Shown here: one piece after another, positions 45,468-54,140 of the stretch | How the letters are laid out: every line of letters starts with the position of its first letter | Numbering within the stretch: position 1 is the stretch's first letter | Source: Phocaeicola vulgatus ATCC 8482 | GTDB lineage: Bacteria; Bacteroidota; Bacteroidia; Bacteroidales; Bacteroidaceae | Reading direction: 5' to 3' | NCBI RefSeq assembly: GCF_000012825.1 | Contig: NC_009614.1 | Coordinates: forward strand, 434,001 to 498,000 | DNA length: 64,000 nt | Position numbers and translations under genes: made by a program | Notes under the pieces: generated by a model | What the model was told of the DNA's origin: nothing | Databases searched by the model: none | What the model saw: only the letters and a program-made list of their open reading frames with translations

Positions 45468-45728
45468 TTACTCAGGAATGGTATATCGATTTACCCAATT
45501 CGCTTCCTCACTTGTTTCAATAATAACAGGTTCGCCCGGAGGACCTACAACGAGTTCATAACAACGTGAATTACGTTGATACATACAATCCTTCGTACCT
45601 AAAGTCAAGGCCTCCACATTTGACAAAGCTAAATCGGACAATTCTTCTTTGTTTTGAGAACCATACAAAACATAACTTCCACCAACTGCCAATGAGGCAA
45701 TCAATGCCATTTTAAATGTTCTTTTCAT
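45468..45728 (-). CDS. NVEALT-domain secreted peptide precursor
   Basis: An 86-residue precursor with a basic start and hydrophobic helix (FKMALIASLAVGGSYVLYGS). The family hallmark LSNVEALTLGT follows at about residues 36-46, then a C-terminal region with two cysteines (DCMYQRNSRCYELVVGPPGE). NVEALT proteins are a Bacteroidota family with no assigned function. The conserved block between a variable signal segment and a variable Cys-containing tail resembles a leader/core arrangement, but this is only an analogy. It heads the operon with the propeller lipoprotein, the thioredoxin-like lipoprotein and signal peptidase I. Confidence 0.85.
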   Translation of the reverse strand: MKRTFKMALIASLAVGGSYVLYGSQNKEELSDLALSNVEALTLGTKDCMYQRNSRCYELVVGPPGEPVIIETSEEANWVNRYTIPE

Positions 45729-46094
45729 AATATATTTTTTAAAGTTTGAAATAGGGATATCTTATGATGATTCAAAGAGGTATAATGAAAAAGATACCGT
45801 CTGTCCCTATCATCAGAAACAGACCGTCCACGAAGGCCATTTAGCTTGATTGTACTTGGAGGTGAATGTTTTCATAGTATCACTTTCTACAAAGAATATA
45901 AAAAGTTTCCACTTAAACAAACATTTCCGCTTTTATTCTACAATATAATTATCATAAAAACATTTGTATCCTCCTCGATTCATGCTCACACCTCACCTTT
46001 TTGTGCATATTTTCTCCTCATATCCTTTTGTTGCTCAAATTGTTTAAGTAAATTTGTCGCCAGAATATTACTAATACCAAATATATTAAAGTAT
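45729..46094. promoter_or_regulatory. Divergent region between NVEALT and etf operons with etf promoter
   Basis: For etfB, TAAATTTG at 46049-46056 fits TAnnTTTG, and TTTTGTTG at 46026-46033 fits the -33 element at close to the expected spacing. This puts the transcript start some 30 bases before the ATG at 46095. An inverted pair ACCGTCTGT (45796-45804) and ACAGACCGT (45819-45827), with one mismatch, lies upstream of the NVEALT gene. An open frame running from 45846 into etfB is not credible as an extension of the protein. No other gene is visible. Confidence 0.6.
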
Positions 46095-46988
46095 ATGAGT
46101 TTAAAAATTGTAGTACTGGCAAAACAAGTTCCCGACACACGCAATGTGGGGAAAGATGCCATGAACGCTGACGGTACTATCAACCGTGCGGCACTTCCGG
46201 CCATCTTCAATCCGGAAGACCTGAACGCCTTGGAACAGGCACTCAGACTGAAAGACACACATCCCGGTTCTACGGTAACTATCCTGACCATGGGTCCCGG
46301 ACGCGCTGCCGAAATCATTCGTGAAGGTTTATACAGAGGAGCAGACAATGGATATTTATTGACCGACCGTGCTTTTGCCGGTGCTGACACGTTGGCCACT
46401 TCATACGCCATCGCTACGGCTATCCGCAAAATAGGCGAATGTGACCTGATTATCGGTGGCCGTCAGGCTATCGACGGTGATACCGCACAGGTAGGTCCGC
46501 AGGTAGCAGAAAAGCTGGGATTAAGCCAGATTACTTACACCGAAGAAATTCTAAACGTGGACGAAACTGCCCGCCGCATCACCGTAAAACGCCACATTGA
46601 CGGAGGGGTAGAAACTGTGGAAGGTCCTCTGCCTATTGTACTGACTGTGAACGGAAGTGCAGCTCCCTGCCGTCCGCGCAATGCCAAATTGTTACAGAAA
46701 TACAAACGCGCTCTCGGCGCACAGGAAAAAGCAGCCATCACTAAAGACGGTTCTGAACTGCCTTACGCTGAACTATATGAGAAATTCCCTTACCTGAATA
46801 TCACTGAATGGAGTGTGGCCGATGTAGAAGGCGACACCAAGCAGTGCGGTCTGTCAGGCTCTCCCACCAAAGTGAAGAAGATTGAAAACATCGTCTTCCA
46901 GGCAAAAGAAAGCAAGACCATGACAGGAAGCGACCAGGATGTGGAAGGATTGATTGTCGAACTGTTAGCTAACCATACAATAGGATAA
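46095..46988 (+). CDS. etfB: Electron transfer flavoprotein beta subunit
   Basis: AMP-binding subunit of ETF, which accepts electrons from acyl-CoA dehydrogenases. I place the start at the ATG at 46095 (MSLKIVVLAKQVPDTRNVGK). The longer open frame to 45846 adds about 83 residues with no homology and would cross the promoter. The product is 297 residues. Typical motifs are ADTLATSYAIATAIRKIGEC, DLIIGGRQAIDGDTAQVGPQ and LPIVLTVNGSAAPCRPRNAK (ETF-beta signature region). etfA follows after 5 bases. With the downstream acyl-CoA dehydrogenase it forms an electron-transfer operon. Confidence 0.95.
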   Translation: MSLKIVVLAKQVPDTRNVGKDAMNADGTINRAALPAIFNPEDLNALEQALRLKDTHPGSTVTILTMGPGRAAEIIREGLYRGADNGYLLTDRAFAGADTLATSYAIATAIRKIGECDLIIGGRQAIDGDTAQVGPQVAEKLGLSQITYTEEILNVDETARRITVKRHIDGGVETVEGPLPIVLTVNGSAAPCRPRNAKLLQKYKRALGAQEKAAITKDGSELPYAELYEKFPYLNITEWSVADVEGDTKQCGLSGSPTKVKKIENIVFQAKESKTMTGSDQDVEGLIVELLANHTIG

Positions 46989-46993
46989 CGATT

Positions 46994-48013
46994 ATGAATA
47001 ATGTATTTGTATATTGCGAGATTGAAGGCACAACAGTGGCCGATGTGAGTCTCGAACTTTTAACCAAAGGTCGTAAATTAGCTAATCAGTTAGGCTGCCA
47101 GCTTGAGGCAATCGCTGCCGGAACCGGCCTTGCAGGAATTGAAAAACAAGTATTGCCCTACGGAGTAGACAAACTTCATGTATTCGATGCTCCGGGTCTG
47201 TTCCCTTACACTTCACTGCCCCACACTTCCATTTTGGTGAATCTGTTCAAAGAGGAAAAACCACAAATCTGTCTGATGGGCGCTACTGTTATCGGCCGCG
47301 ATCTGGGACCGCGTGTATCTTCCGCATTGACCAGCGGACTGACTGCCGACTGTACCCAGTTGGAAATCGGTACCCACGAAGACAAGAAGAACGGCATCAC
47401 CTATGAAAATCTGTTGTATCAGATTCGTCCCGCCTTCGGTGGTAACATCGTTGCAACCATTGTCAACCCCGAGCACCGCCCACAGATGGCGACCGTTCGT
47501 GAGGGAGTGATGAAGAAAGAGATTCTGGATGAAAATTATAAGGGTGAAGTGGTGAACCACGACGTTGCCAAGTTTGTTCCTGAAACAGACTATGTAGTCA
47601 AAGTCATTGACCGTCACGTAGAAAAAGCCAAACATAACCTGAAAGGCGCACCTATCGTGATTGCCGGAGGCTATGGCATGGGATCTAAAGAAGGTTTTGA
47701 CAAATTGTTCGAACTGGCCAAAGAACTTCACGCCGAAGTAGGTGCCAGCCGTGCAGCTGTCGATGCAGGTTATGCAGACCATGACCGCCAGATTGGCCAG
47801 ACGGGTGTAACCGTCCGTCCCAAACTGTATATTGCTTGCGGTATCTCCGGACAAATCCAACACATCGCAGGTATGCAGGATGCAGGTATCATCATCTCTG
47901 TAAACAGTGACCCGAACGCTCCGATCAACACCATTGCCGATTATGTAATTAACGGCACTGTGGAAGAAGTCGTTCCGAAATTGATTAAGTATTATAAAAA
48001 GAATTCAAAGTAG
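46994..48013 (+). CDS. etfA: Electron transfer flavoprotein alpha subunit
   Basis: FAD-binding subunit of ETF. The 339 residues have the N-terminal half (YPYGVDKLHVFD-like VLPYGVDKLHVFDAPGLFPY) and the C-terminal FAD domain. The FAD domain contains PIVIAGGYGMGSKEGFDKLF, VGASRAAVDAGYADHDRQIG, GQTGVTVRPKLYIACGISGQ and SVNSDPNAPINTIADYVING, which is the ETF-alpha signature. Its TAG stop is part of the AGTAGTC repeat array that begins the next cassette, so the cassette was inserted at or directly after the stop. The downstream acd gene is probably transcribed through the cassette. Confidence 0.95.
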   Translation: MNNVFVYCEIEGTTVADVSLELLTKGRKLANQLGCQLEAIAAGTGLAGIEKQVLPYGVDKLHVFDAPGLFPYTSLPHTSILVNLFKEEKPQICLMGATVIGRDLGPRVSSALTSGLTADCTQLEIGTHEDKKNGITYENLLYQIRPAFGGNIVATIVNPEHRPQMATVREGVMKKEILDENYKGEVVNHDVAKFVPETDYVVKVIDRHVEKAKHNLKGAPIVIAGGYGMGSKEGFDKLFELAKELHAEVGASRAAVDAGYADHDRQIGQTGVTVRPKLYIACGISGQIQHIAGMQDAGIIISVNSDPNAPINTIADYVINGTVEEVVPKLIKYYKKNSK

Positions 48014-48466
48014 TCAGTAGTAGTCATAAGTAGTCAAAGTAGAAAAAAATGAAAAGTCAATCCTTTGAACAACTGATTGTTTGGCAAAAGGCACATTCGT
48101 ATGTATTGGCCATTTACAAAATAACCAAGCAATATCCCAAAGAGGAATTATTCTGCTTGGTTAACCAGATGCGCCGTGCAGCAGCCTCTATCACTGCAAA
48201 TATAGCGGAAGGATATGCTAAAATCAGCTCAAAGGACAAATTGCGTTTCTATAACATTTCACAAGGTTCGTTGGAAGAAACACGCAATTTCATTATCCTG
48301 TCGAAAGATTTAGGATACATCACATTGCAAGACAAAGAACAATTAGGCATACAAGCGGCCGAAATCAGCCGCCTGCTAAACGCCTACTGCATAGCCTTGT
48401 TGAAAAATGTATCGCCACCCACTACTTAACTACCCTTAGCTACTATTAACCACTCTAACTACTAAA
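48010..48466. repeat. Cassette bounded by inverted arrays of AGTAGTC-type repeats
   Basis: The left array (48010-48042) carries three AGTAGTC units spaced about 10 bases apart plus a trailing AGTAG. The right array (48419-48466) has ACTACTTA, ACTACCC, GCTACTATTA, CCACTC and AACTACTAA, the same unit in inverted orientation and more degenerate. The four-helix-bundle gene fills the interior. The left array overlaps the etfA stop and the right array overlaps the stop of the internal gene. The arrangement resembles a small insertion between two genes of one operon. Confidence 0.65.
48049..48429 (+). CDS. Four-helix-bundle protein (23S rRNA intervening-sequence protein family)
   Basis: A 126-residue all-helical protein of the family found within 23S rRNA intervening sequences and, as free genes, widely in Bacteroidota. 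Family motifs are FEQLIVWQKAHSYVLAIYKI, FCLVNQMRRAAASITANIAE followed by GYAK, and QGSLEETRNFIILSKDLGYI. The fold is shared with the Avd accessory proteins of diversity-generating retroelements, but no reverse transcriptase or template repeat is nearby. Basic residues suggest nucleic-acid binding. It lies between etfA and the acyl-CoA dehydrogenase gene, bounded by inverted repeat arrays, and looks like an inserted cassette. Function is not established. Confidence 0.88.
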   Translation: MKSQSFEQLIVWQKAHSYVLAIYKITKQYPKEELFCLVNQMRRAAASITANIAEGYAKISSKDKLRFYNISQGSLEETRNFIILSKDLGYITLQDKEQLGIQAAEISRLLNAYCIALLKNVSPPTT

Positions 48467-48470
48467 AATT

Positions 48471-50177
48471 ATGGCAAACTTTTATACCGATATACCGGAA
48501 CTCAAGTATCACTTGAACAATCCGATGATGGAGCGCATCTGCCAACTGAAAGAGCGCGACTATAGAGATAAAGACGAGTTCGACTATGCACCGCAGGATT
48601 ATGCCGATGCCATGGACTCTTACGATAAAATTCTGGAAATCACAGGTGAGATTACAGGTGAAACCATCGCTCCCAATGCCGAAGGAGTGGACGAAGAAGG
48701 TCCTCACTGCGGAAACGGACGTGTGGAATATGCTTCAGGAACCAAACAAAACCTGGATGCGATGGTCAAAGCCGGACTGAACGGCATGACCATGCCCCGT
48801 CGTTTCGGTGGCTTGAACTTCCCCATCACCCCCTACACCATGTGCGCGGAAATTGTTGCCGCCGCCGATGCAGGTTTCGGAAACATCTGGTCTTTGCAAG
48901 ACTGTATTGAAACGCTGTATGAATTCGGTAACGAAGACCAGCACAGCCGTTTCATTCCCCGTATTTGTGCAGGTGAAACCATGTCTATGGACTTGACCGA
49001 ACCCGATGCCGGTTCCGACCTTCAGTCGGTAATGCTGAAAGCTACTTTCGATGAAGCCAACAACTGCTGGCGTCTGAACGGTGTAAAACGTTTCATCACT
49101 AACGGTGACGCTAATCTTCACCTGGTATTGGCACGTAGCGAAGAAGGAACCAAAGACGGACGTGGTTTGTCTATGTTCATCTATGACAAAAACGAAGGAG
49201 GTGTAGATGTACGCCGCATCGAAAATAAATTAGGTATCCACGGCTCTCCTACCTGCGAACTGGTTTACAAGAACGCGAAAGCCGAACTTTGCGGTGACCG
49301 TAAGCTCGGTTTGATAAAATACGTTATGGCATTGATGAATGGTGCGCGTCTGGGTATCGCTGCCCAGTCAGTAGGTTTGTCACAAGCTGCTTACAACGAA
49401 GGATTGGCATACGCCAAAGAACGTAAGCAGTTCGGAAAAGCCATCATCGATTTCCCGGCAGTATATGACATGCTGTCTATCATGAAAGCCAAACTGGATG
49501 CAGGCCGTGCATTGCTTTACCAGACTTCACGCTATGTGGATATTTACAAAGCATTGGATGATATTGCCCGCGAACGCAAACTGACTCCTGAAGAACGTCA
49601 GGAACAAAAAGTCTACGCCAAGCTAGCAGACAGTTTTACTCCGCTTTCCAAGGGTATGAACTCTGAATATGCCAACCAGAATGCATACGATTGTATCCAG
49701 ATTCACGGTGGTTCAGGTTTCATGATGGAATATGCTTGCCAGCGTATCTATCGCGATGCACGCATCACCAGCATTTACGAAGGAACGACCCAGTTGCAGA
49801 CTGTAGCCGCTATCCGTTATGTAACCAACGGTTCTTATATCGCAACCTTGCGTAATTATGAAGCTATTCCTTGCAGTGAAGATATGCAACCGCTAATGGA
49901 CCGCGTGAAAGAAATGGCCAACAAATTTGACGCATGCACCAATGCGGTAAAAGAGGCCCAGAATCAAGAGTTACTTGATTTCGTTGCACGCCGTCTTTAT
50001 GAAATGGCTGCCGTATGTATCATGTCACATCTTCTTATCCAAGATGCGACAAAAGCACCTGAATTGTTCGCCAAGTCGGCCCATGTATATGTAAACTATG
50101 CAGAAGCTGAAATAGAAAAGCATTTCAATTTCATCCGTAAATTCAAAGCAGATGATTTAGCTGACTATCGTTTGTAA
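48471..50177 (+). CDS. Acyl-CoA dehydrogenase
   Basis: FAD-dependent dehydrogenase that passes electrons to the ETF encoded upstream. The 568 residues are longer than the usual 380-400 because of N- and C-terminal extensions, as in the large acyl-CoA dehydrogenases of many gut anaerobes. Motifs are MSMDLTEPDAGSDLQSVMLK, RFITNGDANLHLVLARSEEG, GARLGIAAQSVGLSQAAYNE followed by YAKERKQFGKAI, and YDCIQIHGGSGFMMEYACQR followed by IYRDARITSIYEGTTQLQ (Glu near the end is the likely catalytic base). Chain-length specificity cannot be told. It is followed by a strong terminator. Confidence 0.93.
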   Translation: MANFYTDIPELKYHLNNPMMERICQLKERDYRDKDEFDYAPQDYADAMDSYDKILEITGEITGETIAPNAEGVDEEGPHCGNGRVEYASGTKQNLDAMVKAGLNGMTMPRRFGGLNFPITPYTMCAEIVAAADAGFGNIWSLQDCIETLYEFGNEDQHSRFIPRICAGETMSMDLTEPDAGSDLQSVMLKATFDEANNCWRLNGVKRFITNGDANLHLVLARSEEGTKDGRGLSMFIYDKNEGGVDVRRIENKLGIHGSPTCELVYKNAKAELCGDRKLGLIKYVMALMNGARLGIAAQSVGLSQAAYNEGLAYAKERKQFGKAIIDFPAVYDMLSIMKAKLDAGRALLYQTSRYVDIYKALDDIARERKLTPEERQEQKVYAKLADSFTPLSKGMNSEYANQNAYDCIQIHGGSGFMMEYACQRIYRDARITSIYEGTTQLQTVAAIRYVTNGSYIATLRNYEAIPCSEDMQPLMDRVKEMANKFDACTNAVKEAQNQELLDFVARRLYEMAAVCIMSHLLIQDATKAPELFAKSAHVYVNYAEAEIEKHFNFIRKFKADDLADYRL

Positions 50178-50190
50178 ACTTCATTCCATT

Positions 50191-50236
50191 CTATAAAACG
50201 ACGTTCTATTCTTCACGGAGTAGAACGTCGTTTATA
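50191..50236 (+). terminator. Terminator after the acyl-CoA dehydrogenase gene
   Basis: CTATAAAACGACGTTCTA and TAGAACGTCGTTTATAG form a 16-17 bp stem around an 11-base loop, 13 bases after the stop. Confidence 0.85.
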
Positions 50237-50635
50237 GTATAAGATTTACTTTTAAACACATACTGATGCAAAATCAAAAACGCCCGTTTCACAACGAGCG
50301 TTTTCCTTATAAACAAAGCCTCAGCCGACCTTATTTACTAACAAACTTATTATTAACGTATTTATAAACTGCCTCTTCATATCCTTCCTACAACTATATC
50401 AATCCCTCTATCCAGACAAACTAATAATCCGTCTACCTTTCTACTACCCGATCTTGATTCTCAAACTTTTTCTTTTTCCAAAAGTAAAATTAAAGCTTTA
50501 TCATCATTGGAACAAGAGTTATCGACCAATCTCCTTATTTCATCTATTAACACCCGTTTTTGTTCCTTATCACACTATTTCGAACTTTTCTTTCCACCTA
50601 CTGTTATGAGAGAAACTTATTAAAAACCTTGACTT
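50237..50635. other. Intergenic region with a second hairpin
   Basis: A second stem (AAAACGC / GCGTTTT, 50279-50306) with a mismatch near the loop may be another terminator. The remaining 330 bases are pyrimidine-rich on the plus strand and hold no convincing gene. A weak promoter-like pair (TTTTTG near 50561, TATTTCG near 50578) precedes the hypothetical gene at 50636. Confidence 0.45.
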
Positions 50636-51244
50636 ATGAAAGAATTAGAATTAACCAGTAACGCCGCTTTAACGGATGCGGTATACGAAACCGCCCTGAA
50701 CGGCTCATTTCTTGAAGTTAAACTTGTAGCAGGTTCCGTGGGCGATGACGAACCTAGAGGAATGCAACCGGAATATGAATGTTATCACATCAGCTATCCG
50801 GACAAAAAAGACACAATTTTGTTCGAGCAACCTTTGGATGCTGCCGATGACAAAGTAACCGTATATGATTTGGGAAAGAAAATCAAATCCATAGAAGGCT
50901 GTTGCCACAAGACACTGACAAAAGGCGAAAGCCGCACAGCCACAGCACGTAAAGTAGTTGCTCATGGTCCTATGTGGATTTATGTGGCTATTGCTGTCGG
51001 GATGGATAAAGCAGGCACCGAATCACCTTTTATGATCGTCCAAGGAGCAGGCACTTACGGTTCTGAAGATACGACCGAGAACGAAATGATAGGTTATGCT
51101 AACGGACGTATTCATGAAATGACAGCTTTGCTTGTCCGCCGTGCGCGTTTGGAAAAACTGCATCTGGCAAGCATACGCGCAGGCTACAAATATTTATTCG
51201 TAGAACCGGGAAGAATAGGAAAGGCTAAAGTCAAAGAAGGATAA
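50636..51244 (+). CDS. Hypothetical cytoplasmic protein
   Basis: A 202-residue protein without signal peptide or membrane helix; I do not recognise its family. The ATG at 50636 is preceded by AACCTTGACTT, with no strong ribosome-binding site. The sequence mixes acidic and basic segments (VGDDEPRGMQPEYECYHISY, CCHKTLTKGESRTATARKV). A central hydrophobic stretch (GPMWIYVAIAVGMDKAGTE) is flanked by a Gly-rich turn (IVQGAGTYGSEDTTENE), and a basic helical C terminus follows (HEMTALLVRRARLEKLHLAS). It is monocistronic, with a terminator shared with the convergent thioesterase gene. Confidence 0.7.
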   Translation: MKELELTSNAALTDAVYETALNGSFLEVKLVAGSVGDDEPRGMQPEYECYHISYPDKKDTILFEQPLDAADDKVTVYDLGKKIKSIEGCCHKTLTKGESRTATARKVVAHGPMWIYVAIAVGMDKAGTESPFMIVQGAGTYGSEDTTENEMIGYANGRIHEMTALLVRRARLEKLHLASIRAGYKYLFVEPGRIGKAKVKEG

Positions 51245-51276
51245 GCCCCCTTGTCTTCACTGATAACCATCATTTT

Positions 51277-51311
51277 AAAAGCCTGTTGCCTTCTTTCAAC
51301 AACAGGCTTTT
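51277..51311. terminator. Bidirectional terminator between convergent genes
   Basis: A perfect 12-bp stem AAAAGCCTGTTG / CAACAGGCTTTT around an 11-base loop, with T/A runs on both sides. It serves the hypothetical gene (plus) and the thioesterase gene (minus, stop at 51324). Confidence 0.92.
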
Positions 51312-51323
51312 ATCTATTATAAA

Positions 51324-51734
51324 TTATTCTAACGCATCTACCGGCAAATCAGACTCTTTACGATACCCCGATGAAGTAAATACAGCTATCAGCTCCCCCT
51401 GTCCGTCTGTTATCTTTACTTCAACAAAAGGAATACGATGATGATTAAATACTTCAACAGCCTCAGCATACACGTAACCCAACTTAGCAGGACGGAGAAA
51501 AGTAATATTGGCATTCACAGAAAGTGTAAGTTTCTTACGGCTGTTCGCTACAGCTGCAAAAGCCAGATCGGCCAATGTAAACAAGGCGCCGCCTTGACAT
51601 ACTCCTCCACCATTCAAATGCCGGTCGGTCACCTCCATACACGCACGGGCATACCCCGGCTTTATCTCAAGAAGTTCCACTCCCGCACAAGTAGCAAAAC
51701 GATCCGCTTTCAAAAATTCTTTTAATGTTGCCAT
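51324..51734 (-). CDS. PaaI-family hotdog thioesterase
   Basis: A 136-residue acyl-CoA thioesterase of the PaaI type. The hotdog core contains RHLNGGGVCQGGALFTLADL and AFAAVANSRKKLTLSVNANI, where Gly-Gly-x-x-x-x-x-Gly-Gly and the following Asp are the usual substrate-binding and catalytic positions. TFLRPAKLGYVYAEAVEVF follows. PaaI relatives hydrolyse CoA thioesters of aromatic or misdirected acyl groups; the exact substrate is unknown. It lies 27 bases after the Smr-domain gene on the same strand, so the two may be cotranscribed. Confidence 0.9.
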   Translation of the reverse strand: MATLKEFLKADRFATCAGVELLEIKPGYARACMEVTDRHLNGGGVCQGGALFTLADLAFAAVANSRKKLTLSVNANITFLRPAKLGYVYAEAVEVFNHHRIPFVEVKITDGQGELIAVFTSSGYRKESDLPVDALE

Positions 51735-51761
51735 ATCACAATTTATATGAATAAGAAAGTC

Positions 51762-52850
51762 TTAATGAATAATCACCATGGTAGCCCCGAAACCATATTC
51801 ACGGAACGAAGCATCCTGACTTTCATAGTTTTTATATTTATATTTTAACTCCTGCAGGATAGCTTTGCGTAACACACCATCCCCCTTACCATGAATAAAG
51901 ACAATCTTCTGTCCCTTCTTGTTCTTGCATTCTTCCAAAGTCTTACGAAAAACGTCCAATTGATAATTCAATATCTCGCTGTTGCTCATACCGGCAGTCG
52001 TATCCAGTAACTCATGAGCATGGAGATCAACCTCCATGATATCGTTCTTCACCTTTTTCTGCTGGGGCTGCTTCGCTACCTGCGGTTCCGGCACTTTTCT
52101 TTGCAATAATGCATCTTTTATATCATCTGCCGAAACAAACACCTGTTTTACCGGAACATCATTTTTCACTATATCGTAAATAAGTGACGGCTCCTCAAAG
52201 AAAATACTCTCACGGAAAGTATGCAATTTATAAAACTTCACTGTATCTATGCGCAATTCCACAGACACGGCAGGCTTGAACAGAAAACTCTTGTTATCCT
52301 TAAAAGCGATAAGCTGCACGGCCACCCGTTCCAATTCATTCAAAACGCTTTTCTCGAACTCCTCGATATAAAACTTCGTATTCGGTTCCACCATGCCATG
52401 GCTGCGCACCCGCCAGTTACTACCTTCGGCTGTAAGATAAGTAAAGTATAAGGTGAAATTGCTGTCGTTGATAAGATATGCATCAAATGCCGTTGCAGAA
52501 ATAGCTTTGAGATCCTGTGGCACAAAAGCCAGCATCACATTCAGAATATCCCCTCCCTTTCGCTCAGCCGGGCGATAAGTGACAGGACGTTCATCCTCCT
52601 CTTCATCCGGACGCACCTTGACTGACGCTCCTTTTGCCTTTGCACCGGCAACCTCCTGTTTAGGAGCCGGAGCAACAGGTTTACGCTTCATATTATAATC
52701 ATCCGTGTCAATCACCACACACTCCTTTATGGGCATCGGAATATCGAAGCCATCGGCATCTTCTACCAAAACCATATCTTTTCCTTGAAATCCGGTCACA
52801 ACACCGCCCCCTACCTCACTAAGGAAACGGACTTTATCTCCTATTTTCAT
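51762..52850 (-). CDS. DUF2027 protein with C-terminal Smr domain
   Basis: A 362-residue protein with an N-terminal SH3-like start ([20 protein letters not shown]), a linker rich in Lys/Pro/Ala (about 60-95) and the DUF2027 beta domain ([20 protein letters not shown]). The C-terminal Smr domain has [39 protein letters not shown] and [11 protein letters not shown]. Smr domains are nucleases or nucleic-acid-binding modules related to the MutS2 tail. The D-L-H-x-H and H-G-K-G motifs are intact, so endonuclease activity is plausible. It is divergent from queA with 64 bases between them. Confidence 0.88.
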   Translation of the reverse strand: MKIGDKVRFLSEVGGGVVTGFQGKDMVLVEDADGFDIPMPIKECVVIDTDDYNMKRKPVAPAPKQEVAGAKAKGASVKVRPDEEEDERPVTYRPAERKGGDILNVMLAFVPQDLKAISATAFDAYLINDSNFTLYFTYLTAEGSNWRVRSHGMVEPNTKFYIEEFEKSVLNELERVAVQLIAFKDNKSFLFKPAVSVELRIDTVKFYKLHTFRESIFFEEPSLIYDIVKNDVPVKQVFVSADDIKDALLQRKVPEPQVAKQPQQKKVKNDIMEVDLHAHELLDTTAGMSNSEILNYQLDVFRKTLEECKNKKGQKIVFIHGKGDGVLRKAILQELKYKYKNYESQDASFREYGFGATMVIIH

Positions 52851-52883
52851 ACTCTTTTCTTTTTTAGTTAGCGCAAATATCGG

Positions 52884-52891
52884 TACTTTTG
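52884..52891 (+). promoter_or_regulatory. -7 element of the queA promoter
   Basis: TACTTTTG matches TAnnTTTG 23 bases before the queA ATG, and TTTTTAG about 20 bases upstream may be the -33 element. The short 64-base divergent region must also serve the Smr gene. Confidence 0.5.
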
Positions 52892-52914
52892 CGCAGAAAA
52901 AGAAATAGATTCAG

Positions 52915-54132
52915 ATGGAAGATACCAAACATATCAAAATAAGTGAGTTCAACTACCCGCTACCCGATGAACGGATCGCCAAATTCCCCCTTGCCACGCG
53001 CGACCAGTCCAAACTGCTAGTTTACCGCCACGGCGAAGTGAGCGAAGACATCTTTACGTCTTTGCCACACTATCTGGAATCCGGAGAACTGATGATATTC
53101 AATAATACCAAAGTGATTCAAGCCCGTCTGCATTTCCGTAAAGAAACCGGAGCATTAATAGAAGTATTCTGCCTGGAACCTGTCCAGCCCAATGACTATG
53201 TGTTAAACTTCCAGCAAACACGACAATGCAGCTGGTTATGCATGATAGGTAATCTGAAAAAATGGAAAGAAGGTACGTTGAGCCGCATAGTAAATGTAAA
53301 AGGCAAACAAATAGTCCTGTCCGCCACCCGTGGAGAGTGCAAGGGAACCAGCCATTGGATTGATTTCTCATGGGATGATGACACAATTACCTTTGCCGAC
53401 CTGCTGGAAGTGGCAGGTGAACTGCCCATCCCTCCCTATCTGAACCGTGAGACACAAGAAAGCGACAAGGAAACTTATCAGACGGTTTACTCCAAAATAA
53501 AAGGTTCTGTCGCCGCTCCCACCGCAGGACTTCATTTTACGGAAAGAGTACTGGCAGCGCTGGACGAACGGGGAATTGACCGGGAGGAACTGACTTTACA
53601 CGTAGGTGCAGGAACTTTCAAGCCCGTGAAAAGTGAAGAGATAGAAGGACATGAGATGCATACGGAATACATTTCTGTAAGCAAGCATACCATTGAAAAA
53701 TTAATTGCCCATCATGGAGAAGCCATTGCGGTAGGAACCACTTCGGTACGTACCCTGGAAAGTCTTTATTATATCGGCGTCCTTATCAGCCACAATCCCG
53801 ATGCCACTCAGGACGAGTTGCATGTACAGCAATGGATGCCCTACGAAGATAAGAATGACCTGACTCCGGTGGAAGCACTGCAACAGATTCTGGATTATCT
53901 GAACCGACACGAAATGGAAGCGTTGCATAGCAGTACTCAGATTATCATCGCGCCGGGATATACATACAAAATAGTCAAGAAGATGGTTACCAATTTCCAT
54001 CAGCCGCAAAGTACATTGCTGCTATTGGTTTCCGCCTTTGTGAAAGGAAACTGGCGAAGGATTTATGATTATGCACTGGGCCATGATTTCAGGTTTCTGA
54101 GTTACGGAGACAGTTCGCTGCTGATACCCTAA
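52915..54132 (+). CDS. queA: S-adenosylmethionine:tRNA ribosyltransferase-isomerase
   Basis: Transfers and isomerises the ribosyl part of S-adenosylmethionine to preQ1-modified tRNA, giving epoxyqueuosine at the wobble base of GUN-reading tRNAs. The 405 residues match the family. Motifs are EFNYPLPDERIAKFPLATRD, SKLLVYRHGEVSEDIFTSLP, FNNTKVIQARLHFRKETGAL, GSVAAPTAGLHFTERVLAAL and TLHVGAGTFKPVKSEEIEGH. Near the end come TNFHQPQSTLLLLVSAFVKG and FLSYGDSSLLIP. It is longer than the 340-356 residues of proteobacterial QueA, as is common in Bacteroidota. It is monocistronic. Confidence 0.96.
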   Translation: MEDTKHIKISEFNYPLPDERIAKFPLATRDQSKLLVYRHGEVSEDIFTSLPHYLESGELMIFNNTKVIQARLHFRKETGALIEVFCLEPVQPNDYVLNFQQTRQCSWLCMIGNLKKWKEGTLSRIVNVKGKQIVLSATRGECKGTSHWIDFSWDDDTITFADLLEVAGELPIPPYLNRETQESDKETYQTVYSKIKGSVAAPTAGLHFTERVLAALDERGIDREELTLHVGAGTFKPVKSEEIEGHEMHTEYISVSKHTIEKLIAHHGEAIAVGTTSVRTLESLYYIGVLISHNPDATQDELHVQQWMPYEDKNDLTPVEALQQILDYLNRHEMEALHSSTQIIIAPGYTYKIVKKMVTNFHQPQSTLLLLVSAFVKGNWRRIYDYALGHDFRFLSYGDSSLLIP

Positions 54133-54140
54133 GACTTCAT

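Noticed and set aside
45846-46094. An N-terminal extension of about 83 residues on EtfB
   Set aside because: The extension is low-complexity, crosses a good promoter, and EtfB homology begins exactly at the ATG at 46095.
48049-48429. Avd component of a diversity-generating retroelement
   Set aside because: The fold is related, but no reverse transcriptase, template repeat or variable repeat is present.
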